Of a stretch of DNA of 64,000 nucleotides, positions 22,607-36,209 are shown one piece after another. How positions within the stretch are numbered: the stretch's first letter is position 1; each line of letters starts with the position of its first letter. Source of the stretch: Turnera subulata (Eukaryota; Streptophyta; Magnoliopsida; Malpighiales; Passifloraceae); contig JAKUCV010002779.1 of the NCBI GenBank assembly GCA_028386065.3, positions 160,297 to 224,296 on the forward strand, read 5' to 3'. Position numbers and translations under genes: made by a program. The notes beneath the pieces are model-generated. The model worked only from the letters and a program-made list of their open reading frames with translations. It was not told the DNA's origin and did no database searches.

Positions 22607-25528
22607 CTATGCACAAGCAGGAGCATCAAAGTTAGGGAATACTATGAAAGAAATGGACAAGGGACTGATATAGATAGGGGATTTCACATCAAGACGGACA
22701 GGTTCCAATGCCGGGATGTTTCCATCTTTTGTGAGCTCTAGTGGCAGCCCGTTTAGGACCATGGTTTGGCTTCGAAGCTGCCCGTCTTTAGGGGTTAAAT
22801 GGTACTCCTCTCTGGTTAAGGATAGATCCGATGCTTTGCTTCCAAGCCACGAGACCGATCTTTTAAGGCCGCGAGCGAAAGAGCTTTCTTTGTACATATG
22901 CCCTTTCAAGTGTAGTTCCCTGTTCATACTATTCTCAACTTTGACCACAAAATCTGTCTGATTGCTTAGGTTGATTAGGAGTAAAGTTATCCCTGCCTGT
23001 AACAAGATGAGGAAAGTCAGTACTTAGGAGGAGTTTAACAAAAAAAAAAACAGAAAACTGGAAGAAAACTTGGTAGACAATCTCTTACTGATACGAATAT
23101 GTTTTATCCATTTGATCTGGCTAAATATAGTAACACATTAGTTCCCCAAAGAAGGCTACATGTATAGGCAGACTTAGGAGGTTTGAATTGATACTCCTCC
23201 TAACAATGTTGTCTTAGCTAATAATAATGACGCATTATTTATTGTTTCCCCCCCAGATAAATTTGCTATGAAATATATACAAGTAGAGTATGGCCTTACT
23301 CTGCCTCTTGAACAATGGGCATAAGAGCGTAGATCTGGTGAAGCATTGCCGCCAACAGATAGAACCCCTCTTCCCATAAGACGATGCCACAGGAGTGCAC
23401 TGTTGTGAACCAAATATCCAACAAAAGAAACCATCAGTGGATCAAGTAATTCAGATGTAGAAAAGAGAATTTGTTTTTGCCTCGAAAAATTCTCTGCCTC
23501 AGAGAAAAAAAAAAAAATGAAACAAATTTATGCACTAGCTACGTCATTGAAAATAAAGTCTTTCTCTTGATCTATGCATACAAAAGGAAGCAATGTCTTT
23601 CAAGCTCTTGCCTGTAGTAGTCCGGGTTTGGAACAAGTGTTGTTGTATTAAGCAGACCATAGTATCCACCAATTAGTGTCTGCCTGCAATACACTTTAGT
23701 ATTGTACTTGGACGCCATCCCAAGTTGATCCAAGTACCTATTCGCACCCAGATCAAAGGAAAACTAAGACATTGCTCTTACATTATATCCCTTAATCTTT
23801 TACATAATAGAAATCATAAATGGAAGCAAGATTACCAAAAGCTGTCCACAAATGTATTAGAAACATGACGGCCACCACTGTTATAGGCTCCGCCAGATTC
23901 TCCAACCCATGCAGAAGCCCAAGGACCATTCTGTTGAATGGTTTGTCGGAGATTACCAAATGTTTCAGATACCCTACTCAAGAAATGGGGATCCAATATC
24001 TTGTGGACAAGCCTGGGGTCGTTACCTACAATAGAATTGAGTAATTGTAAATCCATAAAAAGGGTACAACAGGTGGTGATGGAGGATGAGTAGAAGCAAA
24101 GCGCTTCCTTGAATAATTGTTTATGCACAAGAGGTATATGCATCGCGCTATATAAAAAATTTGGCATCATAAAACTTACCTGGACCTAAGTTATATATAT
24201 GATGAGTTACAACGTTGACCGTGCCAGAACCAGAAACCTGAAGTAGCTTAGCAAACCACTTCTGCTCAAAAAATCCTCCAGGTGCTAATAGTGAAGGCTT
24301 ATGGTCAAACTTCTTATATAAGTCATCAATTATGTTTTTAAGATGGATCAGATCTTCGCCGTAAAGTTCGGCACTAACACTCGCACCAACACCACTTCCA
24401 CTTAGTTCATTGCCTGCCATCAGAAAGCCAATATCAGTGGTTTGGCAAAAGAAAACCAACGTGAACAAGAATGAGCTCTTTCAAATTCTAGTACCAAACT
24501 CCCATGAATCTATGTCATATCCCTTTGAGACAGTGTAGTTCATGAAGTCCCGAGCATTAGTAGGATCCCAGGCTCCTCCCCAAACACCTTTCCTAATATG
24601 ATGCCTTCCATGTAGTGCATTCAAGCTAAATGTCACAATGGCCCTGCAAAAAGATAATAGTGAGATCAACAGCATCATGAAGAACATGCTAAAAATCACT
24701 TATAAAGCCAAAGTTACATGTTATTAAGTTTTTGCTGATGAAACTTAAAAGTTTAGTCCAGCCACCCAAAAAAAATTGGGTAATTGTGTGCATATGAGTA
24801 AATTCTGAAGAATGAAAGCATCCCTTTGCAAAATGGGAAAAAAGTTTGAGCATTAAAACTCTCACCCTGTTCTACTAAATAGATGGTTCAACTCGTCCCA
24901 CCGGTTCATATGCAGGCATCCCTTAGAAAAGCCAAACAGCCCATCTTTCATTTTTCTAAATGGATGGCAAGGAGATTGCAGAGTTCCTATATCATACAAT
25001 ACTTGATCTTGCAAAGAACCTCCAATTCTTATCCTCAAATGCCCGAAAGCTACGAAGAAAAAAGCAACACTGTAACATTTTTCAAATTGATCTTTCAACT
25101 TCATGCTAACCGAAAAGGAGGACAAAGGATGCCACAAGCTTAAACTTTCCTAAAAGAACGAACATCTCACAAACCTTGAATTGCTTTGGCGAGAAGAGGT
25201 TGAGACAAGTCCTAAAACATTACAAGAACAACATGCAACTATAAAATTAGCGTCTCAAAAGAAGGCAAACAAATCAACTGATTCAATTCCACAGGATGAA
25301 AAGTTTCCAACTGCATACCAAATTAACAACAGATGAATACCCCCATGGACATTGGTTGTAGTTGCACTTATCATGAGGCCACCAATCAATGGTGGCGCAC
25401 ACAAAATTATCATCAGTTTCGGCCACTGTATTAGTCCCATCAACTGTAATTGCAGCATGTGTTACTTCTTGAGCCAAAATGACAGGGAAAGAAGCCAGTA
25501 AGAGAAATAAAGAGAGGCTGAATCCCAT
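22607..25528 (-). CDS. Heparanase-like protein, GH79 family (AtGUS1/GUS2 type)
   Basis: Nine exons on the minus strand: 25319-25528, 25175-25211, 24866-25049, 24495-24643, 24180-24413, 23836-24025, 23612-23737, 23300-23399 and 22607-22996. They give 539 aa, the family length, with all junctions in frame. Residues 1-19 are a signal peptide (MGFSLSLFLLLASFPVILA). FVCATIDWWPHDKCNYNQCPWG, the plant GH79 start block, follows. The acid/base Glu is E196 in FGNELSG, and the nucleophile Glu is E314 in WVGESGGAYNSGG; both are intact. The C-terminal beta domain ends FDAPACA. The family includes secreted or membrane-associated beta-glucuronidases thought to trim glucuronic acid from arabinogalactan proteins. 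The intron after exon 7 begins with GC (AG|GCAAG) instead of GT. A further 5'-UTR exon upstream, with a donor at about 26435 or 26250, is possible. Confidence 0.96.
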
Positions 25529-28187
25529 TGGTTGATTAGATCATATACAACAGCGATCTCAACTTATCGGACAAACTGCAACTGAAACATTAAAATTGTA
25601 ATTTGTCACCACACTCAATGGTCTATTGGTATCCATATCTTGTCAGTTAGTCATAAATTTTGTGTTCTTGCAGCTATTCACAGCATGGCAAAAGAAATTC
25701 AGAAACCAATTCGAGGACTAAAACAAAAGCATATGAATTATAAACCAATCATATCATGGTTCCCATGGAAATTGGAAAGGACAAATACAAGTCTGTGCCA
25801 GTCATTTTTTATGATCGAGCTACATACATCCTAGGCAAGCAACTGAAGTCTTAACAGCATCAGCCAAATTTTTGGCTTCTAATAAACTTCAAAGTTTTGT
25901 AATTGAAGAAGATCAAAAGCGACAGTACAGTACAGAAAAGGACAAGAAACACCGACAAAAGTCTATTTGATTTGCACCAGGAATGGCATATGAACTCAAT
26001 GCCTCGAAATTGAAAAGTATTCATTTTTCACCACAGTGCAATTATGCAAAAATATATGCGCGCTTCTTCCAATCTGTAACACATGACAATCGACAACAGA
26101 AAATGAAAACTGGAAAAGGATCTCATCGGCATCTGTAACCAGGAACTATAATGCCACTTAAGATTAGCAAAATCCAGAAAACGAATATCAGATCTCTAAA
26201 ACTAAAGGTTTATCAGATAAAAATCAATGACAACTATTACCTCACCAGATGAAGCTCACTCAACCATTACTAAAGCAGAGTTCTTTTGGAACATGAATAA
26301 TAAAGAAGCTAGCTTTAGCGTATAATATATTTAGTAAGATAATGATAATAATTCGCCTTAAACCACTCAAATCTAGACCCACCTCCCAGTAATTCAGAAA
26401 AAAGGAAAGAACAACTTGGGATAGAAACTTACCTCAAAAAAGTTGGAAAACAGCAGAGAAGCTCAACTCCTCCCAGATTTATCCAGGCTAATTAAAGCAT
26501 CACAAATAATGCCAGTGTTTCCAGTAGTCTTTCCTTCCTTGGCGTCTTCTGCCACTCGTGTGACTTAGCCATCCACTACAAGCCAAAGTGGCTCAAATGG
26601 GTCGGTCCTGGTTTAGTTGGGTTAGTACTTAGGTAGTTTTTAAAACTGGGAAAAAAATGCAGCTAAAAGTTTCATTTCACCTACGATCTTGTGGTGTAGT
26701 AAAGCTCAAATCTTGTGAAAAGAGTCAAGCGGGTGAGCTACGCGACGAAACAGTTAAGTATCTTTTTCTTTCTCTTTTTTAAGGTATAAAGGTTACTTGA
26801 AAATACTAAACAAAGGTGAGGTGGCCTTGACAGATGCATCTCATAACAGAAGGTGCTTGGCTTTAAGTGCAAGTTTAAAGTAGTTATGCCTTCACCAAAT
26901 CCTTTCTGTACTAAAAAAGATTGGTGTAGTAGTTGCCTGCGGTTCCGTTTTGTTTTCCTGTCCAGTTTGAAGAATGTTGACAAGAGTTGTTTATTTGCAT
27001 GGCAGGACCTTGGTTTGGTCAAGAATTCTATTCTTGTTAGGTTCATTTTCTTTTATATTAGTCGATAAATGCGCAAGTTTATTGATTTTCTTTTCCCCTT
27101 AATCAAGGAGGAAACAATATGGTTGTTTCATTCTATCTTAATCCCACGGTTTAATTAATGCAGGTGACTTACAATCCTTAGCTGATTACCTTTTATAAAT
27201 TACTTTATTTTTTTCTGCTCAAACAAATACCTGCCACGAATTATTTGGAATGGTTGGATTATTTTGTTAAAAAAAAAGAATTGCCTAAGAATTGTCCTAT
27301 GACTTAGGTTAAGAGAATGGTGGTTGCAGGACCACTATATTCTGAGTCCCATCAAACTCTTGACTTTTTTGAACTACTACTGTCTAAACAAACTGTAACG
27401 TTAGATTTGTGTTTGCTCCATGTCGGTGCATATAAAATTAAAAAAACAATTTACAAGGGACAAAAGGTGCATTATGGTTACCTGCCATTGATTATGGGTA
27501 ATGTATAACAAATATAATTTCAAGTTTGATTTTTTAAAACAAAAAGATATTTGTGTTTCTATGAAGATTTTGCTTCAGTGTTTTGAGGCTCAAACGGGCG
27601 GGATACACCGATAAATTTGCTGTAAAATCTACTCAATCCTATTATTAGACACTCAATAATTAGAGAATTTTTACGAACAAGAAAAAGAAGAAAATCTTCA
27701 TGTTACTACGAAACTCACCAACCTAACTGTTTTTCTATTTCCAAACAAAGAAACATCGAGAATGATACGACAAGTATTTGTCCAACTTGACAACTCTCCC
27801 TGTCGCTATTATTACATTTTTTTGGGATGGTGAGGAAAATGGAAAAAAGGATTTATATCTTGCCCACCATGAGAGGCGATATTAGTAATGTCAGGTGAAA
27901 AAAAGGGAATAATCCTCGAGACTCCACAATAATAATAAATAATAATTTTATTATTATTAGATTTTTAAAATTAGAAATAAATAAATTTTTGGAAAAAATC
28001 CTTGAAGATACTTCGTGCAAATAAAAATTCTTTCTTTTTTGAACGGATAAAAATATGGTTCAGTGCTCATAATTATTGCAGAGCACCCACAATAAAATTT
28101 ACTTAATCTAACACCATTGATATAAAAGTCAAGGATAGTTTAGTAAAGCTGCATAATTACCATCTTCCTGCCTTTAGCTTTAACCAC
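25529..28187. other. Divergent intergenic region between GH79 and SCAPER genes
   Basis: The shared upstream region of two divergent genes, 2.7 kb from the GH79 start to the SCAPER TATA box. Minus-strand donor-like sites (GAG|GTAAGTTTC at about 26435 and GAG|GTAATAG at about 26250) suggest a spliced GH79 leader. AT-rich DNA fills the rest. The ORFs at 26738-27068 and 27317-27508 have no recognisable product. Confidence 0.45.
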
Positions 28188-28272
28188 TATAAAAGCTTAC
28201 AGTGCTCTGTTCTGTTCCCTCCTTCCTCTTCCTCAAAAAATTCACATCTCTATCTCTCTTTCAAAACCCTAA
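28188..28272 (+). promoter_or_regulatory. SCAPER core promoter: TATA box and telo-box
   Basis: TATAAAAG is at 28188-28195. A telo-box, AAACCCTAA, is at 28264-28272 in the CT-rich leader. Telo-boxes near the start site are common in plant genes for translation and cell proliferation. The leader would be about 490 nt long to the ATG at 28716 if unspliced. Confidence 0.5.
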
Positions 28273-28715
28273 AAATCCTCCATCTCCCAAACCCTTAACA
28301 ATGTTTCTGTCAAAGTTTATCACATTCTAAAGCTCAATTTATCTGCAAAACCGTATCTTTAGCTCACTCTGAGCTGTCATTTCCCTTAATTTGTGGAAGA
28401 ACTTTTCCTTTTTACCTACTCCTTTGGGATTAAAACCACACAGTTTAACTTTTCTTTGACTACCTTTGCGTGGAGTCGTTGATAATCTGTTTCAATGATT
28501 ACCCATTTCAATTTTCTTCCTTCTGATCGTGTACCATTAGTCAAGTTTCTATCTTGTTGTACCAATAGAGAAATCTAGTGCTTCTTACTGTGTAAATATT
28601 TTGTAAATTTTGGCTTGTAAAAGTTCTTTAGTTTACAAATGAGGAATCTAGTTGTCCCTCTGTTGTAAGTTATTTATGATTTCCTTACGCGTGGCACATT
28701 CTTCGCTGATTTTTG

Positions 28716-31700
28716 ATGGAGAACAATGGTGAGGCGGTGGATGATCAGGGCTCAGGATGGCTTGAAGTGAAAAAGGTGGTACTTCTGCATTGATACCCAT
28801 TCCTTAATGTTCTATTATTCGGTTTTTAGCTACTAGATTTCGGTCTTTAGCTACTAGATTACGTTTAGTATCCGTTTATTCAATAAGATAGCCGAAGATA
28901 GGAACTAGAAGTTCTGGGTTCTTATCTCTTTTGCTTTATAACTGAATGGAGTTCCACTGTGGAGTTTAAATCAGTTTTGATTATCTCATTACTGATTGGA
29001 ATAAGGACTTGATCCTCTTTCTCATTCAGTTTTCCTTTATGACATGGAACACTGGAGACTGAGGCACAGATAAGTTGCCTCTTGCCACTGCAGTTATGCT
29101 TTTCATATGCTGTTTCAGTGGAAGCAAAGTTCTTGTCATTATCTTTTAAGTGCCTCAATTACTGCGGTTGAAGTTATATCATACTGATTTGGGAGCTGTC
29201 TATTGTTTATGTAATGTATCCTGAGAATGCAGCTTGTTCTATTTGTTCCAAGACTGCAACTGGGACTCAACTTGTGACCTTTAGACAATCACAGTACCAT
29301 TTGAGTGCAGTTTGTTTTACTCTTAGTGGCTTGCCTTAAGTTTTATTTTTTCCTCTTCCAGAAACACAGGAGTGGCGCAAAATTTTCTCTGCAGAATTGG
29401 GCTGGGAGATTTTCTGGAAGGACTGGCTCAGCTTATCAGCGAAGTGAAAAAAGTGGGTATCTTCATGCAAAACGCAAACCTGCTAATGCAAAGGGAGGGC
29501 CAAATATTTCAATACTCGGCTTTGGTAATGCTGCCCCGTCCACTAGCAGTGTAAATGAAGTTGAAAACACTGTGCTCAGCCTTGACAAGTCTGTGGTTAA
29601 AGAAGATAGCCCCGTCGGTGGTTGTCCCAAGTTGTCACAATTGTTTGTTGCTGATTCTACTGTTAGCAATGCTCAAAAACTACTACAGAAGGACATAACT
29701 GATGGAGTTCCCAAAATCAAGTGGGGTGACCTAGAGGATGATGTTTTGGTACGCCATCATGATAATTCTCAAGGTGGTAGCAAGCTTGTTGACGATCGAG
29801 AGAGGAATTTTCTGGGAAGGAATTCTGAGAATTCTTCTACCAACCTCCAAATAAATAAATTGGCAGCAACATGTGTAGATGGAGGGATTTGTCATGATCA
29901 AACTATTCCATTGACTAGTAAGAAAGACAGAATTGAAGAGAAATGTAAAGAGCTGAGCAAATTGTCTTCTTGTGGGGAGGATGTTTCAGTTATGAAAGTA
30001 AAAATGATTGACTCCAATGATGTTCCAAACTGCACGGAATTACACAGCAATAACTTTAATCAAATTGAAGACGAGTCTTTGATTTCCAGCCATAAATCTG
30101 GTGAGGATGGGATAGTGGTCAATTCTCAGGTTCATTGTGTCATGCTTGGCGTAAATGACCCAACAAGTTTTGAAGTATCACGTACAAACAGGGACGCAGA
30201 AGTGAGTAAGCAGGATTCTGAATCATCTTTTCCCGAAGTGATTGAACCTGAAGTTCCAAAAGAGATAGAGCCAGAATCTTCTAAAGTTTTGATTACAGAC
30301 ACAGACTTGGACACATTGGTGATGCCCCCAGAGGGTGAATTACTTCTACCTGAAAAGAGTGTTCCTGATGTTTCCAGAGAGTCTGGGATATTGCTTAAAC
30401 CTCATTTGCCTGTTATACCGAAGGTAAACGAGTCACGATCTTCTGAAAAACTTGTTACAAATAGGGATTTGAGCACACCTGCAGTTACTCAGAATAATGA
30501 GCCTCCTGAACCTGAAAAGGGTGGACCTGAAAATTCAGGAGAACCAACAGTGATAGTTTCTGTACAGAAATGTGGGAATTTACTTGATGGGACAATGTCT
30601 GATGAACTTCTAAAAGTTCAGAGTGTGGGTTCGTTTGGAGAAGGGGATGCAAGCGAAAGCAAAGAAAGATTCAGGGAACGACTTTGGTGCTTTCTATTTG
30701 AGAACCTCAACAGGGCTGTAGATGAATTGTATCTTCTTTGTGAACTAGAATGTGATTTGGAGCAGATGAAGGAGGCTATCCTTGTCCTTGAAGAGGCTGC
30801 ATCTGATTTTAAGGAACTAACCACTAGAGTACAGGGCTTTGAGAAGGTGAAAAGGTCCCCTTCTCAATCAATTGATGGGGCACCTGTCGTTTTGAAGTCT
30901 GATCATCGCAGGCCACATGCCCTCTCTTGGGAGGTAACTGATTTAATGCTTTTCTTATGAATTTTCCAGTTTTATCTTAAATGTTCAAGCTGGATCTATG
31001 ATCACTTGTCAACATGCTACAAACGCCATTTATTTGTGTAAAACTATAAACGGTGATTTATTAATTTACGTGAAGAAGATTCCTAGCGGGGAAGGAAAGA
31101 GAGATGGAAATTGATAACAGATGATCACAGTATCAGTCATTTTTGGATAGGTAATTCTTGAATAATATTAATAAATTCATTGGTGGTTTTCAATCATTTT
31201 CTTGAGTTGTTGTGGAAGATGTATGTAATTATATATTTACCTGTTTAAGGGCTTAGCTGTCATTTTCGGTGCTTGTAGTTGATTCAGGAATGAAGTGGTG
31301 GCCCTTGTAAGGGCATATGAATTCATCATAATTTTGGGTCCTCGAGTGTATGTTCATTGACCTAGCTCTCTTATATGATAACGATTTGTAAGTTTTCTGC
31401 TCAGTACAGGTTCGACGCATGACAACCTCACCACACAGAGCTGAGATACTATCTTCATCCTTAGAGGCTTTCCAGAAAATTCAGCAAGAGAGAGCTAACA
31501 TGCTTGCAGCTAACAGTGCAAAATCCATGGGACTCCAGTGTCTGAATAAGTTAACAGGGAAAAGTGATTCCATACCTAATGTTTCTAATTCAATCCCAAG
31601 GCCAAGAAAACAGAGTGGAGAGTCAGATATCTGCAATAAGCGGAGTGTTGATTCAGGTAGAACCAGTAAAATGAGCATTGTACAACCCGGTCAGGATACT

Positions 31701-34700
31701 CGACACAGTTTAACCTCATCCAATACATATTTGTCTAGGCAACAATCCTCTGATAATTCTGCCGCCTCTGGATCTGGGAAAAGTAGAAGAGAATCTGAGG
31801 CAGAGAAGCTGCCTCGTAGGAAAGATAAAACATGGACAGAAACTACAATGGAAAAAAATTCCAAACCTGCAGATCACCTTCATAGGCAAATTCATCTTTC
31901 CGACAAAGACAAGGAAAAGAGACATTCTACTTCATGGAAGTCTATGGATGCATGGAAGGAGAAGAGGAACTGGGAGGACATTCTTTCATCTCCTTTCCGT
32001 GTCTCTTCCCGAATCTCACATTCACCAGGCATGAGCAGAAAGAGTGCTGAGCGTGCACGCATTTTACATGATAAATTAATGTCTCCTGAGAAGAAGAAGA
32101 AAACTGCTTTGGATTTGAAAAAGGAAGCAGAAGAGAAACATGCACGAGCTCTTAGAATAAGAAGCGATTTGGAAAATGAGAGAGTGCAAAAACTTCAGCG
32201 AACCTCTGAAAAATTAAACCGTGTTAACGAATGGCAAGCTGTACGCACCATGAAGCTAAGAGAGGGTATGTACGCTCGACACCAGCGTAGTGAATCTCGG
32301 CATGAGGCTTTTCTAGCTCAAGTTGTAAGGAGAGCTGGAGATGAAAGCAGTAAAGTTAATGAAGTCCGTTTCATTACTTCCTTGAATGAAGAAAATAAGA
32401 AGCTCATGTTACGGCAGAAACATCATGATTCAGAGTTGAGAAGAGCTGAAAAACTTCAAGTGATAAAAACAAAACAAAAAGAGGATATGGCTAGGGAGGA
32501 AGCTGTTTTAGAAAGGAGAAAACTTATTGAAGCTGAAAAGTTGCAGCGTCTTGCTGAGACACAACGGAAAAAGGAGGAGGCACAAGTTAGAAGAGAGGAG
32601 GAACGCAAAGCCTCAAGTGCGGCGCGTGAAGCTAGGGCAATTGAACAGCTTCGTAGACGGGAAGAAAGAGCCAAAGCCCAGCAAGAGGAAGCTGAACTTT
32701 TGGCACAAAAATTAGCAGAGAGACTCCGGGAGAGCGAACAGCGCCGCAAGTTTTACCTAGAGCAAATAAGAGAGAGAGCTTCCATGGATTTCAGGGACCA
32801 GTCTTCACCTTTACTACGTCGGTCTGGGAACAAGGAGGGTCAAGGAAGGACTACCCCAACCAACAGTGGTGATGATTATCAGGAAAACAGCATTGCAGGC
32901 ACAGGAACTCCTGCTCCTGCTTCAGGAAATGTCACATTGCAGCACTCAATGAAACGACGGATAAAAAAAATTCGGCAGAGACTTATGGCTTTGAAATTTG
33001 ATTTTTCAGAGCCTTCAGCCAGTTCTGAAAATACTGGCATTAGTTATAGAACAGCAGTGGGGATGGCACGAATGAAGGTTGGAAGGTGGCTTCAAGAGCT
33101 GCAAAGACTTCGACAAGCAAGAAAGGAAGGAGCTGCAAGTATTGGCCTAATAACTGCTGAAATGATTAAGGTACCTTTACTCTTTTTCATTTTTATTAGC
33201 ATGAAGGCAAAATAGGTTACTCCAGAACTCCTGGATAAAGCTTTCTAACTTTGACTTCGTCTTACTCCATCACCTTTGTAATCCATTGTCTGTCTTTGGA
33301 GTAATGATATATTAATAACCTGCTAATGGTGATGGAGACTTGTACTCCTCTGCAACACTGATTTCTGATTTGTGAGCTTCTCTTTTCTTTCTGAATCAGT
33401 TTTTGGAAGGAAAGGACCCTGAGCTGCAGGCTTCTCGGCAAGCTGGTCTGCTTGATTTTATTGCTTCTGCGCTCCCTGCCTCTCATACATCAAAACCTGA
33501 AGCTTGCCAGGTGACAATACACCTTCTAAAACTGTTGAGGGTGGTCCTGTCTGCACCTGCCAATAGGAGTTACTTTCTTGCCCAGAACCTTTTGCCCCCA
33601 ATCATCCCCATGTTGTCTGCAGCTCTTGAGAACTACATTAAGAATGCTGCATCTTTGACTGTCTCTGGGAGCAACAATACACCATCAAGCAAAACATTGG
33701 TTGAAAACTCTGAATCAATCTCCGAAGTACTGGATAATTGCTTATGGACCGTTGCAACTGTTGTTGGTCATACTAGTTCTGATGAAAGAGAACTACAAAT
33801 GCGGGATGGCTTGGTGGAGCTATTGATTGCATACCAAGTTATTCACCGGCTTAGGGATCTTTTTGCTCTCTATGACAGGCCACAGGCGGAAGGATCGCCA
33901 TTTCCTTCTTCAATTCTCCTAAGTTTACATCTGTTAGTTGTTTTAACTCACAGACCTGAAACTAAGAGTTCCATTGACTGGGACTCTTCTCCGATTAAGA
34001 CAGAGATAGGATTTCAAATTCAGGAAGCCAATCTTGTAGAGACTGCTTATCCTGGAGATTCTTCTCTTAATATGACATCCGAAGATCACAGACCAGTATC
34101 TGTATTGGATGGTAGCACAGTTTCACCTCTCCCTACATCAGAAGATAAACCATCTGATGAACCATGTGGAGTGAATAATAATGACGAGTCAGTTCCCAGA
34201 GATGGCGAAACAAAGTATGGTTGTAGCATAATTGAGCTAGATAATAGCAACAGGGACATGATACCCATCCATGATGATTCCCAGAAAATACTGATTGAGA
34301 AGAAGGATGAGAAAGATTTGGTCGATGCCGTTCCAGCACAGAAGAATATTGAAACAATTGGAGGAAAGCAACCAGTGGCATTTCTTCTCTCTGCCATTTC
34401 TGAAACTGGACTGGTTAGTCTTCCATCTTTGTTGACAGCTGTGCTGTTGCAAGCAAACAACAAACTGTCCTCTGAACAGGTAACTGGTTAACAGTAACAA
34501 ATCTGTAATGGTTTGTAGTTTATGTGTTCTACTTATAATTAGTCTTCTTTTTCTGATTTAGGGAACATATGTTCTTCCATCTAATTTCGAAGAGGTGGCC
34601 ACTGGTGTGCTGAAGGTTTTGAACAATTTGGCTCGTTTGGATATTACATTTATCCAGAGAATGCTTGTAAGCTAATTTCCCTTACGAACAAGATTTTGAA

Positions 34701-36209
34701 TGAAAAATCTTGCATTTTTAGAATATGAAATCATTATTTAGATTGATAGACTCTTTGTGGGTCAATTCTGGATCCTTTAAAGCCTAAAAAGCTAAGAATA
34801 GGTGAGATCCAGTTTCTAAGTTTCCTTTGAATGTCTCATCACTCTCACAAGATGAGGGAGATTCTTTTGATTGATAGATGATTTATATAGGTGGATCACT
34901 AAAACTGATATCCTGGAATTGTTTACAGGCTAGGCCAGATCTGAAAATGGAATTTTTCCATCTAATGAGTTTTCTTCTTTCTCATTGCACAAGCAAATGG
35001 AGAATGGCTAGTGACCAGGTAATTTTTTTATGCCAATTATTTTCAAATGCATATGATCCCTTTGTAAGCTGGGCCTTGGTTTACGTTGCAGCAGATTGCT
35101 GTATATTGTGTATTGAAAGAGAATGTTGATGTTGATTGAACAGAGCTTCTCATAACTGTCGTCAAACCTAGATGATTCACTTACTAAGGGCTTATTACCT
35201 TCTTAACCATGCTTTGATAATTACCTTGCAAACTGAATGATGTCAAATGGATGCGACGTGCATGCATCTCAATAATTTTCATATGAAATCATATTGAAGA
35301 ATGAGAATGAAGAAGAGATTTAATTGTAAATGTGACTTATGCCAAGCCAACCCAAAGCAAACTATCATGACGAAACTAGTAGGAAATCAGATATGAAATC
35401 GGAATTTTATGTTCATTTATAACTACGAAAGAAAGCAAGTTTTGCAAATCATCTGTGGTAAGCTAAACTGATGCAACTTGTGCAACCTGTCTCAGATCGG
35501 ATTGCTTCTGCTCGAATCTCTTCTGCTTCTTGGGTATTTTGCGTTGTTCCACTCAGAAAATCAAGCTGTTCTTCGGTGGGGAAAAAGTCCTACCATACTT
35601 CACAAGGTCAGCCAAAACTGCTATAAGTAACCTTCTTAGCAATGCTATTGGTGAATCTAATTGTTTAGCTTTCTACAGGTATGTGATCTTCCATTTGGGT
35701 TCTTTAGTGATCCCGAATTGATGCCAGTTTTAGCTGGCACACTGGTTGCAGCTTGCTATGGGTGTGAGCAGAATAAAGCCGTAGTTCAGCAAGAGTTGAG
35801 TATGGACATGCTACTTTCTTTGTTAAGATCTTGCAGAACTGTGTCACCAGTGGCTCGCTTGAATGGAGCTCAGGAAAACTTGTCAAGTGAAGATTTCTGT
35901 GAAAACCAACCAAGTTCTGAACTAAGGAAATATCAAGGAGAGACTTCCCTGAAATCAAATCGCTCCACTGCCAAAAGCACTCGCATTTTCACAGGAAGAG
36001 GTGGTGCTGTGGGAAGCATCAGGGGCATCAAGTCTAGAAGCCAAAGAGATTTGAAAATTACAAAAACGAGTGAAGAAATGGCTTCGAAACAGAACGTTGT
36101 TGCGTCTGAAGCTTCTACAATGTTGCACTGTAGGTTCCCTAGCCGCTTCATAGACAGGGCTGAGCAGTTCTTTTCAGCAGAGCTCACCAACGTGGTTGCT
36201 GAAGTTTGA
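28716..36209 (+). CDS. SCAPER: SCAPER-like protein (S-phase cyclin A-associated protein in the ER)
   Basis: Eight exons: 28716-28775, 29362-30933, 31410-33170, 33400-34479, 34562-34666, 34929-35018, 35496-35606 and 35679-36209. They give 1,769 aa, all in frame. A short N-terminal GSGWLEVKKKHRSG segment is followed by a long disordered part. The SCAPER N-terminal domain starts at about residue 455 with RFRERLWCFLFENLNRAVDELY and runs into a SWEVRRMTTSPHRAEIL segment across the exon 2/3 junction. A NWEDIL motif and a very charged Arg/Glu/Lys coiled coil follow (about residues 720-1000). A helical, armadillo-like C-terminal half includes LPFGFFSDPELMPVLAGT and ends with a FIDRAEQFFSAEL segment. 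Animal SCAPER carries a C2H2 zinc finger after the coil; none is visible here. Animal SCAPER is ER-linked and acts in mRNA decay and cilia; the plant role is unclear. The ATG at 28716 is used because exon 1 joins in frame and matches the conserved start. Confidence 0.9.
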
